NCBI RefSeq assembly: GCF_002284535.1
Contig: NZ_NPKH01000014.1
Location: 124,001 to 188,000 of the forward strand
Length of the DNA stretch: 64,000 nucleotides
Source: Mesorhizobium wenxiniae
Lineage (GTDB): Bacteria; Pseudomonadota; Alphaproteobacteria; Rhizobiales; Rhizobiaceae
Reading direction: 5' to 3'
This document shows, piece by piece, positions 18,486 through 26,870 of the stretch. Position numbers and translations under genes: made by a program. Every line of letters starts with the position of its first letter. Positions within the stretch are counted from its first letter, which is position 1. The notes under the pieces were generated by a model. That model worked only from the letters and a program-made list of their open reading frames with translations. It was not told where the DNA came from and made no database searches.

Positions 18486-18567
18486 TCGAGATGACGGGGG
18501 ATGCTCAGGTATGGATTTCATCCTTGGCTCGTCTCGTCGGGTTCAAACTCCAAAGGGAGAGATTGGC

Positions 18568-18786
18568 ATGAAGAAGCTCATGACGATGACCCGGCAGTTC
18601 CGCGACGACGAAAACGGCGCTGCCATGGTCGAATATTCCATCCTTGTCGGCATCATCGCCGCAGCAGCGATACTTGCTATCCTGGCGATCGGCGGTTGGG
18701 TGACCGGTCGCTTTACCGGCCTATGCGCCGCGCTGGAAGCATCGCCACTCGGCACCTGCAACGTGGGAACGGGCGTCGGAACCTGA
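18568..18786 (+). CDS. flp: Flp-family type IVb prepilin
   Basis: This is the major pilin subunit precursor, 72 residues. A short basic leader (MKKLMTMTRQFRDDENG) is followed by the processing motif G/AAMVEYSILVG, with the invariant Glu-Tyr pair at +5/+6, and one hydrophobic helix (about 20-46). CpaA would cleave after the Gly. The ATG at 18568 is chosen because it gives a normal leader and follows GGGAGAG; an in-frame ATG 19 codons upstream would give an over-long leader. A stem-loop follows the gene. Confidence 0.93.
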   Translation: MKKLMTMTRQFRDDENGAAMVEYSILVGIIAAAAILAILAIGGWVTGRFTGLCAALEASPLGTCNVGTGVGT

Positions 18787-18800
18787 TCGCCAGATCACGC

Positions 18801-18832
18801 TCAGGCCCGGGTCCCATCCGATCCGGGCCTGA
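18801..18832 (+). terminator. Stem-loop after flp (partial terminator or mRNA stabiliser)
   Basis: TCAGGCCCGG (18801-18810) pairs perfectly with CCGGGCCTGA (18823-18832) around a 12-nt loop. No T-run follows. It lies between the pilin gene and cpaB, where a stabilising or attenuating hairpin would let pilin mRNA exceed that of the assembly genes. Confidence 0.6.
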
Positions 18833-18889
18833 ATCCAATCGCGACGGGCGAATTCCCGCACTTTAGGCTTGGGGCGTGGGGCTTGGGCT

Positions 18890-19936
18890 ATGCGTGCTAA
18901 CACACTTATCATGATCGTTCTTGCGGGCGTGTTCGGCGTCCTGGCGGTGGTGCTCGCCAATGTCTGGCTCGCCAGCCAGCGTAGTGCCATGGCGGAAGCA
19001 AACGGAATCCAGCGCGATACGGTTGTGGTGGCAGCGGTGGCGCTGAAATTCGGCGACACACTGTCGGCCGACAAGCTGCGTGAAATCGCCTGGCCTGCAG
19101 GTGCCATTCCGGCCGGAGCTTTCAAGACGACGAAAGAGGCGCTGGCTGGCGAAGGCACCAAGCAGGCGCTGCAGGCGATCAGCGCCAACGAGCCTGTTCT
19201 CGCCACCAAGATCACCGGTCCCGGCCAGCGTGCCACGCTCTCCGCGGTGCTCGGCGAAGGCATGAAAGCCGTCTCTATCAGGGTCAACGACGTGCTCGGC
19301 GTCGCCGGATTTGTCTTTCCCGGCGATCGTGTCGACGTACTTTTAACGCGCACGGCGCGTGGCGAAGGCGGCGCGGATAAGAGCTTTGTCGACGTGCTGC
19401 TGCAGAGCATGAAGGTGCTCGCCGTCGACCAGGTTGCCGACGAAAGCACCGACAGCCCGACGGTGGTGAAATCGGTCACGCTCGAGGCCAGCACCAGGGA
19501 TGCACAGAAGCTTACCTTGGCCGCCGGTGCCGGCCAGCTGTCGCTGGCGCTTCGCCAGGCAGCCGCCAGCGAAGGCGAGACGACCGAACGCATCACGCTT
19601 TCCGACCTGACCGGCGACACGCCGGCCGACGTCGCCGCCAGGGAGGCCGAGCTCGCCAAGCAGGCAATAGCCGAAGCTGAGGCCGCGGCCGAGCGCAAGC
19701 GCGCGGACGACAAGATCAATGGGCTGACCCAGGCCGTGGAACGTGTGGGAAGCAGGCTCGACCTGTTGAGCAGCGCAAAACCTGCTCCGGCAGTGGCCTC
19801 AGCACCCCAGGTGCAAGAAGTAGTTAAGGAAGTGATCAAATATGTGCAGCCGGAGCCGCCGGCGCGTGCGACGATAGGCGTTTTCAGGGGTGTGAAGCTC
19901 GAATCCTACGACGTGCCGCGACAAAAATTACGCTAG
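18890..19936 (+). CDS. cpaB: CpaB/RcpC Flp pilus assembly protein
   Basis: The 348-residue periplasmic protein is held by one N-terminal membrane segment (about 5-23). It has the SAF/AFP-like domain (about 45-110; TVVVAAVALKFGDTLSADKL) and the RcpC domain (GMKAVSIRVNDVLGVAGFVFPGDRVDVLLT). The C-terminal third is helical and Ala/Glu-rich. The ATG at 18890 is preferred over 18869 because the hydrophobic segment follows directly. CpaB stabilises the pilus secretin. Confidence 0.9.
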   Translation: MRANTLIMIVLAGVFGVLAVVLANVWLASQRSAMAEANGIQRDTVVVAAVALKFGDTLSADKLREIAWPAGAIPAGAFKTTKEALAGEGTKQALQAISANEPVLATKITGPGQRATLSAVLGEGMKAVSIRVNDVLGVAGFVFPGDRVDVLLTRTARGEGGADKSFVDVLLQSMKVLAVDQVADESTDSPTVVKSVTLEASTRDAQKLTLAAGAGQLSLALRQAAASEGETTERITLSDLTGDTPADVAAREAELAKQAIAEAEAAAERKRADDKINGLTQAVERVGSRLDLLSSAKPAPAVASAPQVQEVVKEVIKYVQPEPPARATIGVFRGVKLESYDVPRQKLR

Positions 19937-19972
19937 GGTATTACCGAACGAGTCGGTAGGGGGGTAGTCTAG

Positions 19973-21412
19973 ATGCGAATGTTTCGGGGACCACTGGCGG
20001 CTGCTGCGCTGGCCTGTTCGGTGATGCTATTGCCGATCGATCTTGCTGCCCATGCAGCCGACCGCAGGATCGATGTATCGAACCCCAGCGTCCACCGTAT
20101 TTTCCTGCCCATGTCGCAGTCGGTGACGATCCAGGTGAATGCCACGCTGGGCGACATCGTCGTCGGCGACGAGAAGATCGCCGACGCCCAGCCAATGACC
20201 GACCGGACGCTCTATGTCATCGGCAAGAGTGCCGGCACCACCACCGTCAACCTCTTTTCCGAGGACAAGCGCTCGCTTGGCGTGATCCAGATCGAGGTCG
20301 GCGTCGACGTGAGCGACATGGCGCAAGCGATCCGGCAGGTCGCTCCCAGGGCGCGTATCGATATCGGCTCGATCAACGGCAAGATCAGGCTTGGCGGCCA
20401 TGTCAAGGACGGCGCCACACTGGCGGCGATCATGCAGGTTGCCCAGCAATATGGCCCCGACGCCATCATAAACGCCGTGACCGTCGACGACAGCCAGCAA
20501 GTAAACCTCGAGGTACGCGTGCTGGAGGCCAAGCGCAATGCCGGCCGCGATCTTGGCGTCTCGATCAGAAGCAACAGCGGCTCGACCCGAACCGCAACCG
20601 GAATTGCCGCCGTCGACGAGGATGGTGTCGTGCTGGGGCCGGGCAATCTGCTTACCGGCCTTCTTTCGAACACCAACCCGTTCGCGGCGCTGATCACCCG
20701 CGTCATCGACAGCAACATCAAGGTCGACCTGATCATCGAGGCGCTCGAGGCCAAGGGCGTGGTGCGCACCCTTGCCGAACCCAACCTCACCACGCTGTCC
20801 GGTGAGCTGGCCAGCTTCAATGCCGGCGGCGAAGTGCCTATCCGCACCCTGAACGATGACGGCGAGATCAGCATCGAGTACAAGCAGTTCGGCGTCAATC
20901 TGCTGTTCACGCCGGTCGTGCTCAACGACGACAAGATCAATATCAGGCTGGCGCCGGAAGTCAGCGACCTCACCGGTTTCACCACCGCCGGAGACCCGAT
21001 CTTCACCAACCGCAAGCTGTCTACCGTCGTCGAACTGCGCGACGGCCAGAGCTTCGCGGTCGGCGGGCTTTTGTCCAGCAAGAACACCAAGCTCCAGAGG
21101 CAGGTGCCTTGGCTCGGCCAGGTGCCGATCGTCGGGACGCTGTTCCGGAATTCGAGCAACCAGAAGGAAGAGACCGAACTGGTCGTGATCGTGACGCCAC
21201 GTATCGTGCGGCCGGTAAAGCCTGGCGAGCAGTTGGCGACGCCGTTCGACAAGACACGGCCGGCCAACGACCCGGAACTCTTCATCCTCGGTCAGCTCGA
21301 AGTGACCAAGGACATGGTTCGCAAATATGAGCTCGGCGAAGGTGTCGTCGGCCCCTATGGCCACATGCTCGACCTCAAATCCAAGGACAAGATGATCTAT
21401 GTCAAAAAATAG
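19973..21412 (+). CDS. cpaC: CpaC/RcpA outer-membrane pilus secretin
   Basis: The 479-residue product has a signal peptide ending near AHA (about residue 28), a pilus-assembly N-terminal domain (RRIDVSNPSVHRIFLPMSQS...), a BON/ring-type domain (about 110-165) and the secretin core (about 250-440; EALEAKGVVRTLAEPNLTTLSG, VGGLLSSKNTKLQRQVPWLG, TELVVIVTPRIVRP). It forms the outer-membrane channel for the Flp pilus. The last 14 bases overlap the next gene. Confidence 0.94.
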   Translation: MRMFRGPLAAAALACSVMLLPIDLAAHAADRRIDVSNPSVHRIFLPMSQSVTIQVNATLGDIVVGDEKIADAQPMTDRTLYVIGKSAGTTTVNLFSEDKRSLGVIQIEVGVDVSDMAQAIRQVAPRARIDIGSINGKIRLGGHVKDGATLAAIMQVAQQYGPDAIINAVTVDDSQQVNLEVRVLEAKRNAGRDLGVSIRSNSGSTRTATGIAAVDEDGVVLGPGNLLTGLLSNTNPFAALITRVIDSNIKVDLIIEALEAKGVVRTLAEPNLTTLSGELASFNAGGEVPIRTLNDDGEISIEYKQFGVNLLFTPVVLNDDKINIRLAPEVSDLTGFTTAGDPIFTNRKLSTVVELRDGQSFAVGGLLSSKNTKLQRQVPWLGQVPIVGTLFRNSSNQKEETELVVIVTPRIVRPVKPGEQLATPFDKTRPANDPELFILGQLEVTKDMVRKYELGEGVVGPYGHMLDLKSKDKMIYVKK

Positions 21413-21683
21413 CGCCTTGATCCTGCTTTTGTGCGCCGGCGTGCTGACGGGCTGCGCCGACTATCTGAATCGCTACGAGACGGTGACGCTGGCGGCAGGC
21501 GACACGCAGAAATACAATTCGCTTCTGCAGACGGTCGACCCGCTCAATCCGGCCTCTAGGAACACGACGATCAAAGGCGACGGCGTGCGCGCCGCCGCTG
21601 TCGCTGAGAGCTACAGAATTCCACCGCCACCACCGCCGCCGCCAGCCATTACGGTCAATGTCGGCAACACCGGGGTTGAATAG
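21399..21683 (+). CDS. Short lipoprotein in the cpaD position
   Basis: The 94-residue product has a lipobox (AGVLTGC, Cys about residue 19) followed by DYLNRYETVTLAAGDTQKYN and a C-terminal run of eight prolines near residue 78. It overlaps the end of cpaC by 14 nt, the position where cpaD lies in Caulobacter-type loci. CpaD proteins are usually about twice as long, so this could be a reduced CpaD-like partner of the secretin or an unrelated lipoprotein. It is probably translated by coupling to cpaC. Confidence 0.75.
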   Translation: MSKNSALILLLCAGVLTGCADYLNRYETVTLAAGDTQKYNSLLQTVDPLNPASRNTTIKGDGVRAAAVAESYRIPPPPPPPPAITVNVGNTGVE

Positions 21684-21743
21684 AAGGATGCGGGTTCAGC
21701 GTCAGGCAAGGCGACTGGCGTCAGGGGAGCTAAGAGTAAGGCC

Positions 21744-23276
21744 ATGTTGCGGATTGTTCGCGCGTTCTGGCACGATCAGAGGGGAATAGCGCTGATTCTG
21801 GTCAGCGTCACGCTGCCGGCGATCATCGGCTTTTCGCTGCTCGCAATCGATATGAGCCGGGTAAACAACCTCCACAACGATCTTCAGAAGGGCGCTGACG
21901 CGTTTGCGCTCGCGGCGGCAGCGGAACTGGACGGAAGCAGCGGTTCCTGGGCGCGAGCCGAACGCGCCATGGCGACGCTCGTGGACAATCAAAGCAACTT
22001 CTCCACGGCAGGCAGGTTCACTCTCACCTCCGGTCAGCCGGGAGGCACGCAGCGCTGCAACAGTGCTGGCAACATTTCCTGGTGCTTCCTCAAAGCGATC
22101 CCTGCCAACGACGGAACCAAGATCACAACCGCCAATCAGGCCAACTATCTTGCAGATGCCAATCTGGCTGTCGGACAGGCGGAAACACGGTTCATCCAGG
22201 TGACAGTCGCTCCCCAAGGCTTTGCCGCGATCTTTCCCGCCTCATTTGTGACATCCGGCGCCAGCGACAGCTTCAATGTCGGGGCGGTCGCGGTAGCGGG
22301 CTTCACCTCCGGCGTCTGCGATTTTACGCCGGTCTTTATGTGCAATCCCTATGAGATGGTGAACGGGACAAACAATGCCGGGGGTTATACGCTTGAGCAG
22401 GCCGTTTCCAATCCGGCTGTCCGTCGCCGGCTGATCGAACTGAGGAAGGTCGGAAACGGGGCTGCTGCCGGTCCTGGCAACTTCGGCTTCCTCGAGCCGC
22501 CGGAAGGTGTTGGCAACGGGGCGCAGGCGCTAGCGCAGACCATCGCAACGTCGACGCCGATCGGCTGCTACAATTCCGCGAACGTAACGACGAAGACCGG
22601 TCAGAATGCCGGGCCGGTGCAAGACGCCTTCAACGTTCGTTTCGGGATTGGAGCTAACGGCAACCACTTCGACAGCCCCGAATACGGTCCGGCCGCCAAT
22701 GTCCGAAAAGGCGCGATACGGACCACAGGCAGCGCCAATCAATGCCCTTCCATGAACCAACTTTCATTCACCGAAGCTGGAACGATGGGCCTTCCGCGCG
22801 ATGCGACAACGCCGTATCTGGGCGGCAGGATGGGCGACGGAAATTGGAACTTCTCCGGCTATTGGAGCACCAACTTCGGTTCCGCTGCCTATCCAACCGC
22901 ATGGGACACGACCAAGCCAACGCGCTATGAGGTTTATCGATACGAGATATCGAACGGGTTAGTAGGGACCGCATCGACCGGTGGAGAGATCGGAACGCCG
23001 GCCGCAGCTTGCCAACCGCCTGTCACGACAGTTGATCGTCGGTTGCTTTATGGCGCGATCCTGAACTGCACTGCACTCGAAGCTGCTGGCAACGGCCTGT
23101 CCGGCCATAGCACCAACCTGCCGGTCGAAGCCTTCGGCAGTTTCTTCCTCACTGAACCCGTGCCGTCAGCATCAGAGGACGCGTCGGTGATGGTCGAACT
23201 GGTCGACGTAACCGGCGGTGCCGGCCAGGGCACGCTTGACAATTTCCTTCGCGACGAAGCCCAGCTCTACCGGTGA
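21744..23276 (+). CDS. tadG: TadG-like pilus assembly protein
   Basis: The 510-residue product starts with a TadE/G-like N-terminus (FWHDQRGIALILVSVTLPAIIGFSLLAIDMSRV), one membrane helix with a pilin-like character, followed by a large periplasmic domain with several Cys residues. TadG-type proteins are pseudopilins or accessory factors of Flp pili. It follows the lipoprotein gene by 60 bp and overlaps the next gene. Confidence 0.85.
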   Translation: MLRIVRAFWHDQRGIALILVSVTLPAIIGFSLLAIDMSRVNNLHNDLQKGADAFALAAAAELDGSSGSWARAERAMATLVDNQSNFSTAGRFTLTSGQPGGTQRCNSAGNISWCFLKAIPANDGTKITTANQANYLADANLAVGQAETRFIQVTVAPQGFAAIFPASFVTSGASDSFNVGAVAVAGFTSGVCDFTPVFMCNPYEMVNGTNNAGGYTLEQAVSNPAVRRRLIELRKVGNGAAAGPGNFGFLEPPEGVGNGAQALAQTIATSTPIGCYNSANVTTKTGQNAGPVQDAFNVRFGIGANGNHFDSPEYGPAANVRKGAIRTTGSANQCPSMNQLSFTEAGTMGLPRDATTPYLGGRMGDGNWNFSGYWSTNFGSAAYPTAWDTTKPTRYEVYRYEISNGLVGTASTGGEIGTPAAACQPPVTTVDRRLLYGAILNCTALEAAGNGLSGHSTNLPVEAFGSFFLTEPVPSASEDASVMVELVDVTGGAGQGTLDNFLRDEAQLYR

Positions 23277-23809
23277 TGGCGATGATCGCAGCGCTGTACC
23301 ATCGTCTCCACAGATTTCGACGCGAGCAGCGCGGCACGGCTCTCGTCGAAATGGCGCTGATCGCGCCGCTGATGCTGATCCTGTCGGCGGGCGTGTTCGA
23401 GTTCGGCAATATGATCCACCAAAAGCTGCTGATGGAGGCCGGCCTGTCTGACGCGGCACGCTTTGCCGCGCGCTGCAACAGCCAGTTGTATACCAAGGCC
23501 GGGCTGGCGGCGATCAATTGCGCCGATATCGCCACAAACATCGCGGTGTTCGGCAATGCTGCGGGGACAGGGAATGCGCGCATCGTCGGCTGGCAGAAGG
23601 CCAATGTGACGGTGACCATTGCCGCTTCAGGCTCGTGCCATGACGCCGTGGTCGCAGGTGTCACCCAATATCGCGCTACCACCGCACAGGTCTGCATCGT
23701 CAGGGCGGCGGGGACGTTGGCCTATAGTGGCATCGGAATGCTGTCTCTGGTCCGCATTGGCCCCATGACGCTAAATAGCTCTCACGAGGAGCGGTTGATC
23801 CGGTTCTGA
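23276..23809 (+). CDS. tadE: TadE-like pseudopilin
   Basis: A protein of about 177 residues with the TadE motif REQRGTALVEMALIAPLMLILSAGVFEFG: a basic leader, a helix containing E-M-A, then a periplasmic part with four Cys residues. Starts are possible at a GTG (23273) or ATGs (23276, 23282). I give the first ATG, which overlaps the tadG stop. TadE is a pseudopilin processed by CpaA in characterised systems. Confidence 0.88.
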   Translation: MAMIAALYHRLHRFRREQRGTALVEMALIAPLMLILSAGVFEFGNMIHQKLLMEAGLSDAARFAARCNSQLYTKAGLAAINCADIATNIAVFGNAAGTGNARIVGWQKANVTVTIAASGSCHDAVVAGVTQYRATTAQVCIVRAAGTLAYSGIGMLSLVRIGPMTLNSSHEERLIRF

Positions 23810-23811
23810 TC

Positions 23812-24447
23812 ATGATCAGGGGTTTCGCAAAATCGGAAGGCGGCGCGACGACGGTGGAGATGGCCATCGTATCGACACTGCTGTTTGCCCTTGTTCTCGG
23901 CTTCGTCGATTTCGGTTACGCCCTCTATCAGTGGAACGCTGCCAACAAGGCCGTGCAGCTCGGCGCACGTCTGGCCTCGATTTCCGATCCGGTTGCCACC
24001 GCGCTAGCTACAGCCGCACCGACGACGACACCTGGCGCCCCGGTGGTTGCTGCCGCTTATGGACCCTTCGCCTGCACATATACCGCCGGCACGGGCGCTT
24101 GCAGCAATGGCGGCACATTCAATGCCGCCAATTTCAGCCGTATCTTCCGCGGCGATACGGCAGTCACCAATGACGACGCCTGTGTCCCGCTGGCGACAGA
24201 CCAGCGGCCGGGTATGTGCCATTTCTTTTCAGGCCTGCGGCGCGACAATGTCGTCATCACCTATTCCGCCACCGGCTTGGGCTATCAGACCCGGCTGGGC
24301 GGGCCGGTGCCGACAATCACCGTCAGGCTTCAGAACCTGACCTTCCAGTTCTTCTTCCTCGGCGGCCTGCTCGGATACGGAAACCTCACCCTGCCCTCGA
24401 TGCTCAGCACGGTCACGGGCGAAGACCTGAGGAGTACATCGCCATGA
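23812..24447 (+). CDS. Second TadE-like pseudopilin
   Basis: The 211-residue product has the same architecture as its neighbour: SEGGATTVEMAIVSTLLFALVLGFVDFGYALYQW, followed by a periplasmic domain with paired Cys residues. Two adjacent TadE-type genes are common in tad loci (TadE/TadF pair). It begins two bases after the first tadE and overlaps cpaE (ATGA). Confidence 0.88.
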   Translation: MIRGFAKSEGGATTVEMAIVSTLLFALVLGFVDFGYALYQWNAANKAVQLGARLASISDPVATALATAAPTTTPGAPVVAAAYGPFACTYTAGTGACSNGGTFNAANFSRIFRGDTAVTNDDACVPLATDQRPGMCHFFSGLRRDNVVITYSATGLGYQTRLGGPVPTITVRLQNLTFQFFFLGGLLGYGNLTLPSMLSTVTGEDLRSTSP

Positions 24448-25607
24448 ACGCCATCAACCCCAAGGTCCTCCCGACCAAACGAAAGCAGGTGGCGCTATTT
24501 TCGTCGGATCCGCAGTTCAAGCGCGAGGTGGCGACGCGGCTGGACGCGCTGGCCATCTACGACGTCCGGATTTCCGAGACGGTTGACTTCCTCAATGGTC
24601 CGCCGCCCGAGACGCGGCCGGGCATCGTCATCCTCGACCTGGCCAATGGCGAGCTGCTCGGCATGCCCGGCATCGTCGCGGCCCGCGCCTTGTGGGCATC
24701 CGTGCCGCTGATCGCGGTCTCCGACGAATTGACTTCCGAACAGACGCGCATCCTGGTCCGCATGAACGCCTCGGACTGGCTGCACAAGCCGCTCGACGCC
24801 AAGGAGCTGCTGAACGCGGTCACTTTCCACGACACCGGCAACCAAGGCACCAAGAGCCGCATCATCACTTTCATCAGCGCCAGCGGCGGCGCCGGCGCCA
24901 CGACGCTCGCTTTGTCGGCGGCGGAATTCCTGGCGTCGAAATCGACCGAACGCGCGGCTTCGACCTGCCTCGTCGACCTCGATTTCCAGAGCGCCAATTG
25001 CGGCGCCTACCTCAACCTGTTCAACCAGTTCGACCTGGCCGGCATTATCGGCCAGCCGGAAAGGCTCGATGTCGAACTGATGGACGTCATCAGGCTTTCG
25101 CGTCCGTCCGGCTTGACCCTCTATTCATTCGAGAGGCCACAACTGCCGTTTGAGCCGCAGGGCGCCAATTTCGTGTTCCGGCTGCTGGACCTCGTCGCCT
25201 ACCGGTTCGACGACATCGTCATCGACCTGCCGAATATCGAAACCCCCTGGCAGAATTCCGTGCTTTCGACGAGCGACGAGATCTTCATCGTCTTCGAGCT
25301 CAACGTCGCCTCGCTGCGGCAAGGCAAGCGGCTTTACACGAAGATCCGCGAGCTGCGCGGCAATGCGGCGAGCATCACGCTGGTCGCCAACAAACATAAG
25401 CGCAAATGGTTCGGCAACCACTTTTCGCGCAGCGAACTCGAGAAGATCTTCAAGGCGCCGCACATCAAGTCGGTCAGCCTGGACAATGCGCTGCTGACCG
25501 ACGCGCTGAACCGAGCCATCCTGCCTTCCGAAGTGGCTGGGCGGGCGCGTTTCAACAAGGACCTGAAGCGGATGTTCAAAGAGCGGCTCGATGACGCAGC
25601 CCGGTAG
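24444..25607 (+). CDS. cpaE: CpaE/TadZ pilus localisation ATPase-like protein
   Basis: The 387-residue product has an N-terminal receiver-like domain (about 10-130; VILDLANGE with an Asp and LHKPLDAKELL with a Lys) and a MinD/ParA-like domain (about 135-380). The P-loop reads ISASGGAGATTLALS. Both the signature Lys and the catalytic Lys of the MinD motif are missing, as in atypical ParA members such as TadZ. CpaE/TadZ places the pilus machine at the pole. The start overlaps the tadE stop. Confidence 0.9.
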   Translation: MNAINPKVLPTKRKQVALFSSDPQFKREVATRLDALAIYDVRISETVDFLNGPPPETRPGIVILDLANGELLGMPGIVAARALWASVPLIAVSDELTSEQTRILVRMNASDWLHKPLDAKELLNAVTFHDTGNQGTKSRIITFISASGGAGATTLALSAAEFLASKSTERAASTCLVDLDFQSANCGAYLNLFNQFDLAGIIGQPERLDVELMDVIRLSRPSGLTLYSFERPQLPFEPQGANFVFRLLDLVAYRFDDIVIDLPNIETPWQNSVLSTSDEIFIVFELNVASLRQGKRLYTKIRELRGNAASITLVANKHKRKWFGNHFSRSELEKIFKAPHIKSVSLDNALLTDALNRAILPSEVAGRARFNKDLKRMFKERLDDAAR

Positions 25608-26181
25608 ATACCGCATCGTCCCGAGGCTTGCCGGCGCCTGCATCATAGGCCTGGCGTTGGGGATGCCGGCCTGGGAATTCGCCCATGCCCGGTCCGCGCT
25701 GTCGGACCGGCCGCCGCTGCCGGCAATGGGGCCCAGCCTGCGCAAGGCGGTTGTTCTCCAAACCGCGGAACGGCCCGGCACGATCATCATCCGCAAGGAC
25801 GAGAAGGCACTCTATCTGGTGACCCGGCAGGGCGAGGCGCTGCGCTACCAGATCAGTGTCGGGCGCGACGGCTTTGGCTGGACCGGCATCGTCAAGGTCG
25901 GAGCGAAAACGGAATGGCCGGAATGGCGCCCGCCTAAGGAAATGCGCGCCCGCCAGCCGGAGCTGCCGGAAATGGTGCCCGCCGGTCCCTATAATCCGCT
26001 CGGTGCCAGGGCACTCTATCTGCTGCGGGACGGGCGCGACACGCTCTACCGCATCCACGGCACTAACGATCCTTCGGGCATCGGCTTCGACGGAACATCG
26101 GGATGTTTCCGTCTAACCAACACCGATGTGATCGATCTTTTCAAGCGCGTCTCGGTCGGCGCAAGGGTGGTGGTCCAATGA
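25591..26181 (+). CDS. L,D-transpeptidase embedded in the tad operon
   Basis: The 196-residue product has an N-terminal signal or anchor segment (about 12-33) and a YkuD domain (about 60-196) with the catalytic signature HGTNDPSGIG...SGCFRL. It would act on periplasmic peptidoglycan, forming 3-3 cross-links. The gene overlaps cpaE by 17 nt and the next gene by 4 nt, so it is firmly part of the pilus operon. A role in opening or reinforcing the wall where the pilus passes is an inference. Confidence 0.9.
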   Translation: MTQPGRYRIVPRLAGACIIGLALGMPAWEFAHARSALSDRPPLPAMGPSLRKAVVLQTAERPGTIIIRKDEKALYLVTRQGEALRYQISVGRDGFGWTGIVKVGAKTEWPEWRPPKEMRARQPELPEMVPAGPYNPLGARALYLLRDGRDTLYRIHGTNDPSGIGFDGTSGCFRLTNTDVIDLFKRVSVGARVVVQ

Positions 26182-26768
26182 CGATGATCAGCGACCCGGA
26201 TATGCCAGCGATCGACATTGGGCCGGCAACCCACACTGGAGGGCAGGCTGTCGTGGGGAAACCAAGCAATGGAAAGATGATCGGCGTTGTCGCCGTCGGC
26301 GCCTTGCTGATCACGGCGGTGAACATAACGGCCGCGGTCTATTTCTACCGCGGCATCAACGATCTGCGCTTTGTCGAACGGCGGCTGGAACAACTCGGAT
26401 CGTTCGAGCAACGGATCGCAGCCCGGCTTGAGACGGTCAACAACGGCTTTCAAAGCCGGTTTGAAAAACTGGACGGTCAACTGCAGGGCAGCTTCAACGA
26501 AGTCAAAGGCAGTATTGCCCGGCTTGAACAGGAGCTGCCCCTGGCCAGTGACGACGACATGTCGAGCATCGCGGAGCCTTCCGTGGTCACGACCAGCACC
26601 ATGGCCGATGAAGCCACCGATCTCGAAGAAGCGACCGAACCCAGTATCGTCGAAGCGCCGCGCCCGCCCAAAAAGAGGATCGCGGCGGCGCTGCCCCCTG
26701 CCCCAAACTCGTCCTACCAGCGCATAGTGCAGCCTGACGGCAAGGTCCATTACAAGAAAATCAATTAG
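26178..26768 (+). CDS. Membrane-anchored coiled-coil protein at the end of the tad operon
   Basis: The 196-residue product has a cytoplasmic N-terminus, one membrane helix (about 34-57; MIGVVAVGALLITAVNITA), a coiled-coil-like stretch (about 61-118; RRLEQLGSFEQRIAARLETV) and an acidic then Pro/Lys-rich tail. Its ATG overlaps the L,D-transpeptidase stop (ATGA), so both are probably translated together. No family is recognised. It could be a scaffold linking the pilus machine to the wall. An upstream in-frame ATG at 26103 lies inside the previous gene and is rejected. Confidence 0.75.
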   Translation: MTMISDPDMPAIDIGPATHTGGQAVVGKPSNGKMIGVVAVGALLITAVNITAAVYFYRGINDLRFVERRLEQLGSFEQRIAARLETVNNGFQSRFEKLDGQLQGSFNEVKGSIARLEQELPLASDDDMSSIAEPSVVTTSTMADEATDLEEATEPSIVEAPRPPKKRIAAALPPAPNSSYQRIVQPDGKVHYKKIN

Positions 26769-26870
26769 AAGCGAAAGACATCGAGAGATCGGTTGTGCGC
26801 TCAGCTGGATTCCGAGCTGCCGTCGCCTTGTTGGCAATGCCGATCGGGAGCGCGATGGCTGTGCCCCGAG

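Larger units (their letters stand above)
18042..18567. promoter_or_regulatory. Divergent control region between cpaF and flp
   Basis: This 526-bp gene-free, relatively AT-rich region must hold the promoters of both tad operons. It contains a full CtrA-type box at 18436-18450 and a sigma70-like promoter at 18457-18485 facing flp. Isolated TTAA half-sites occur elsewhere, including near the cpaF side (around 18080) and around 18130-18145. No small gene was seen. Confidence 0.75.
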
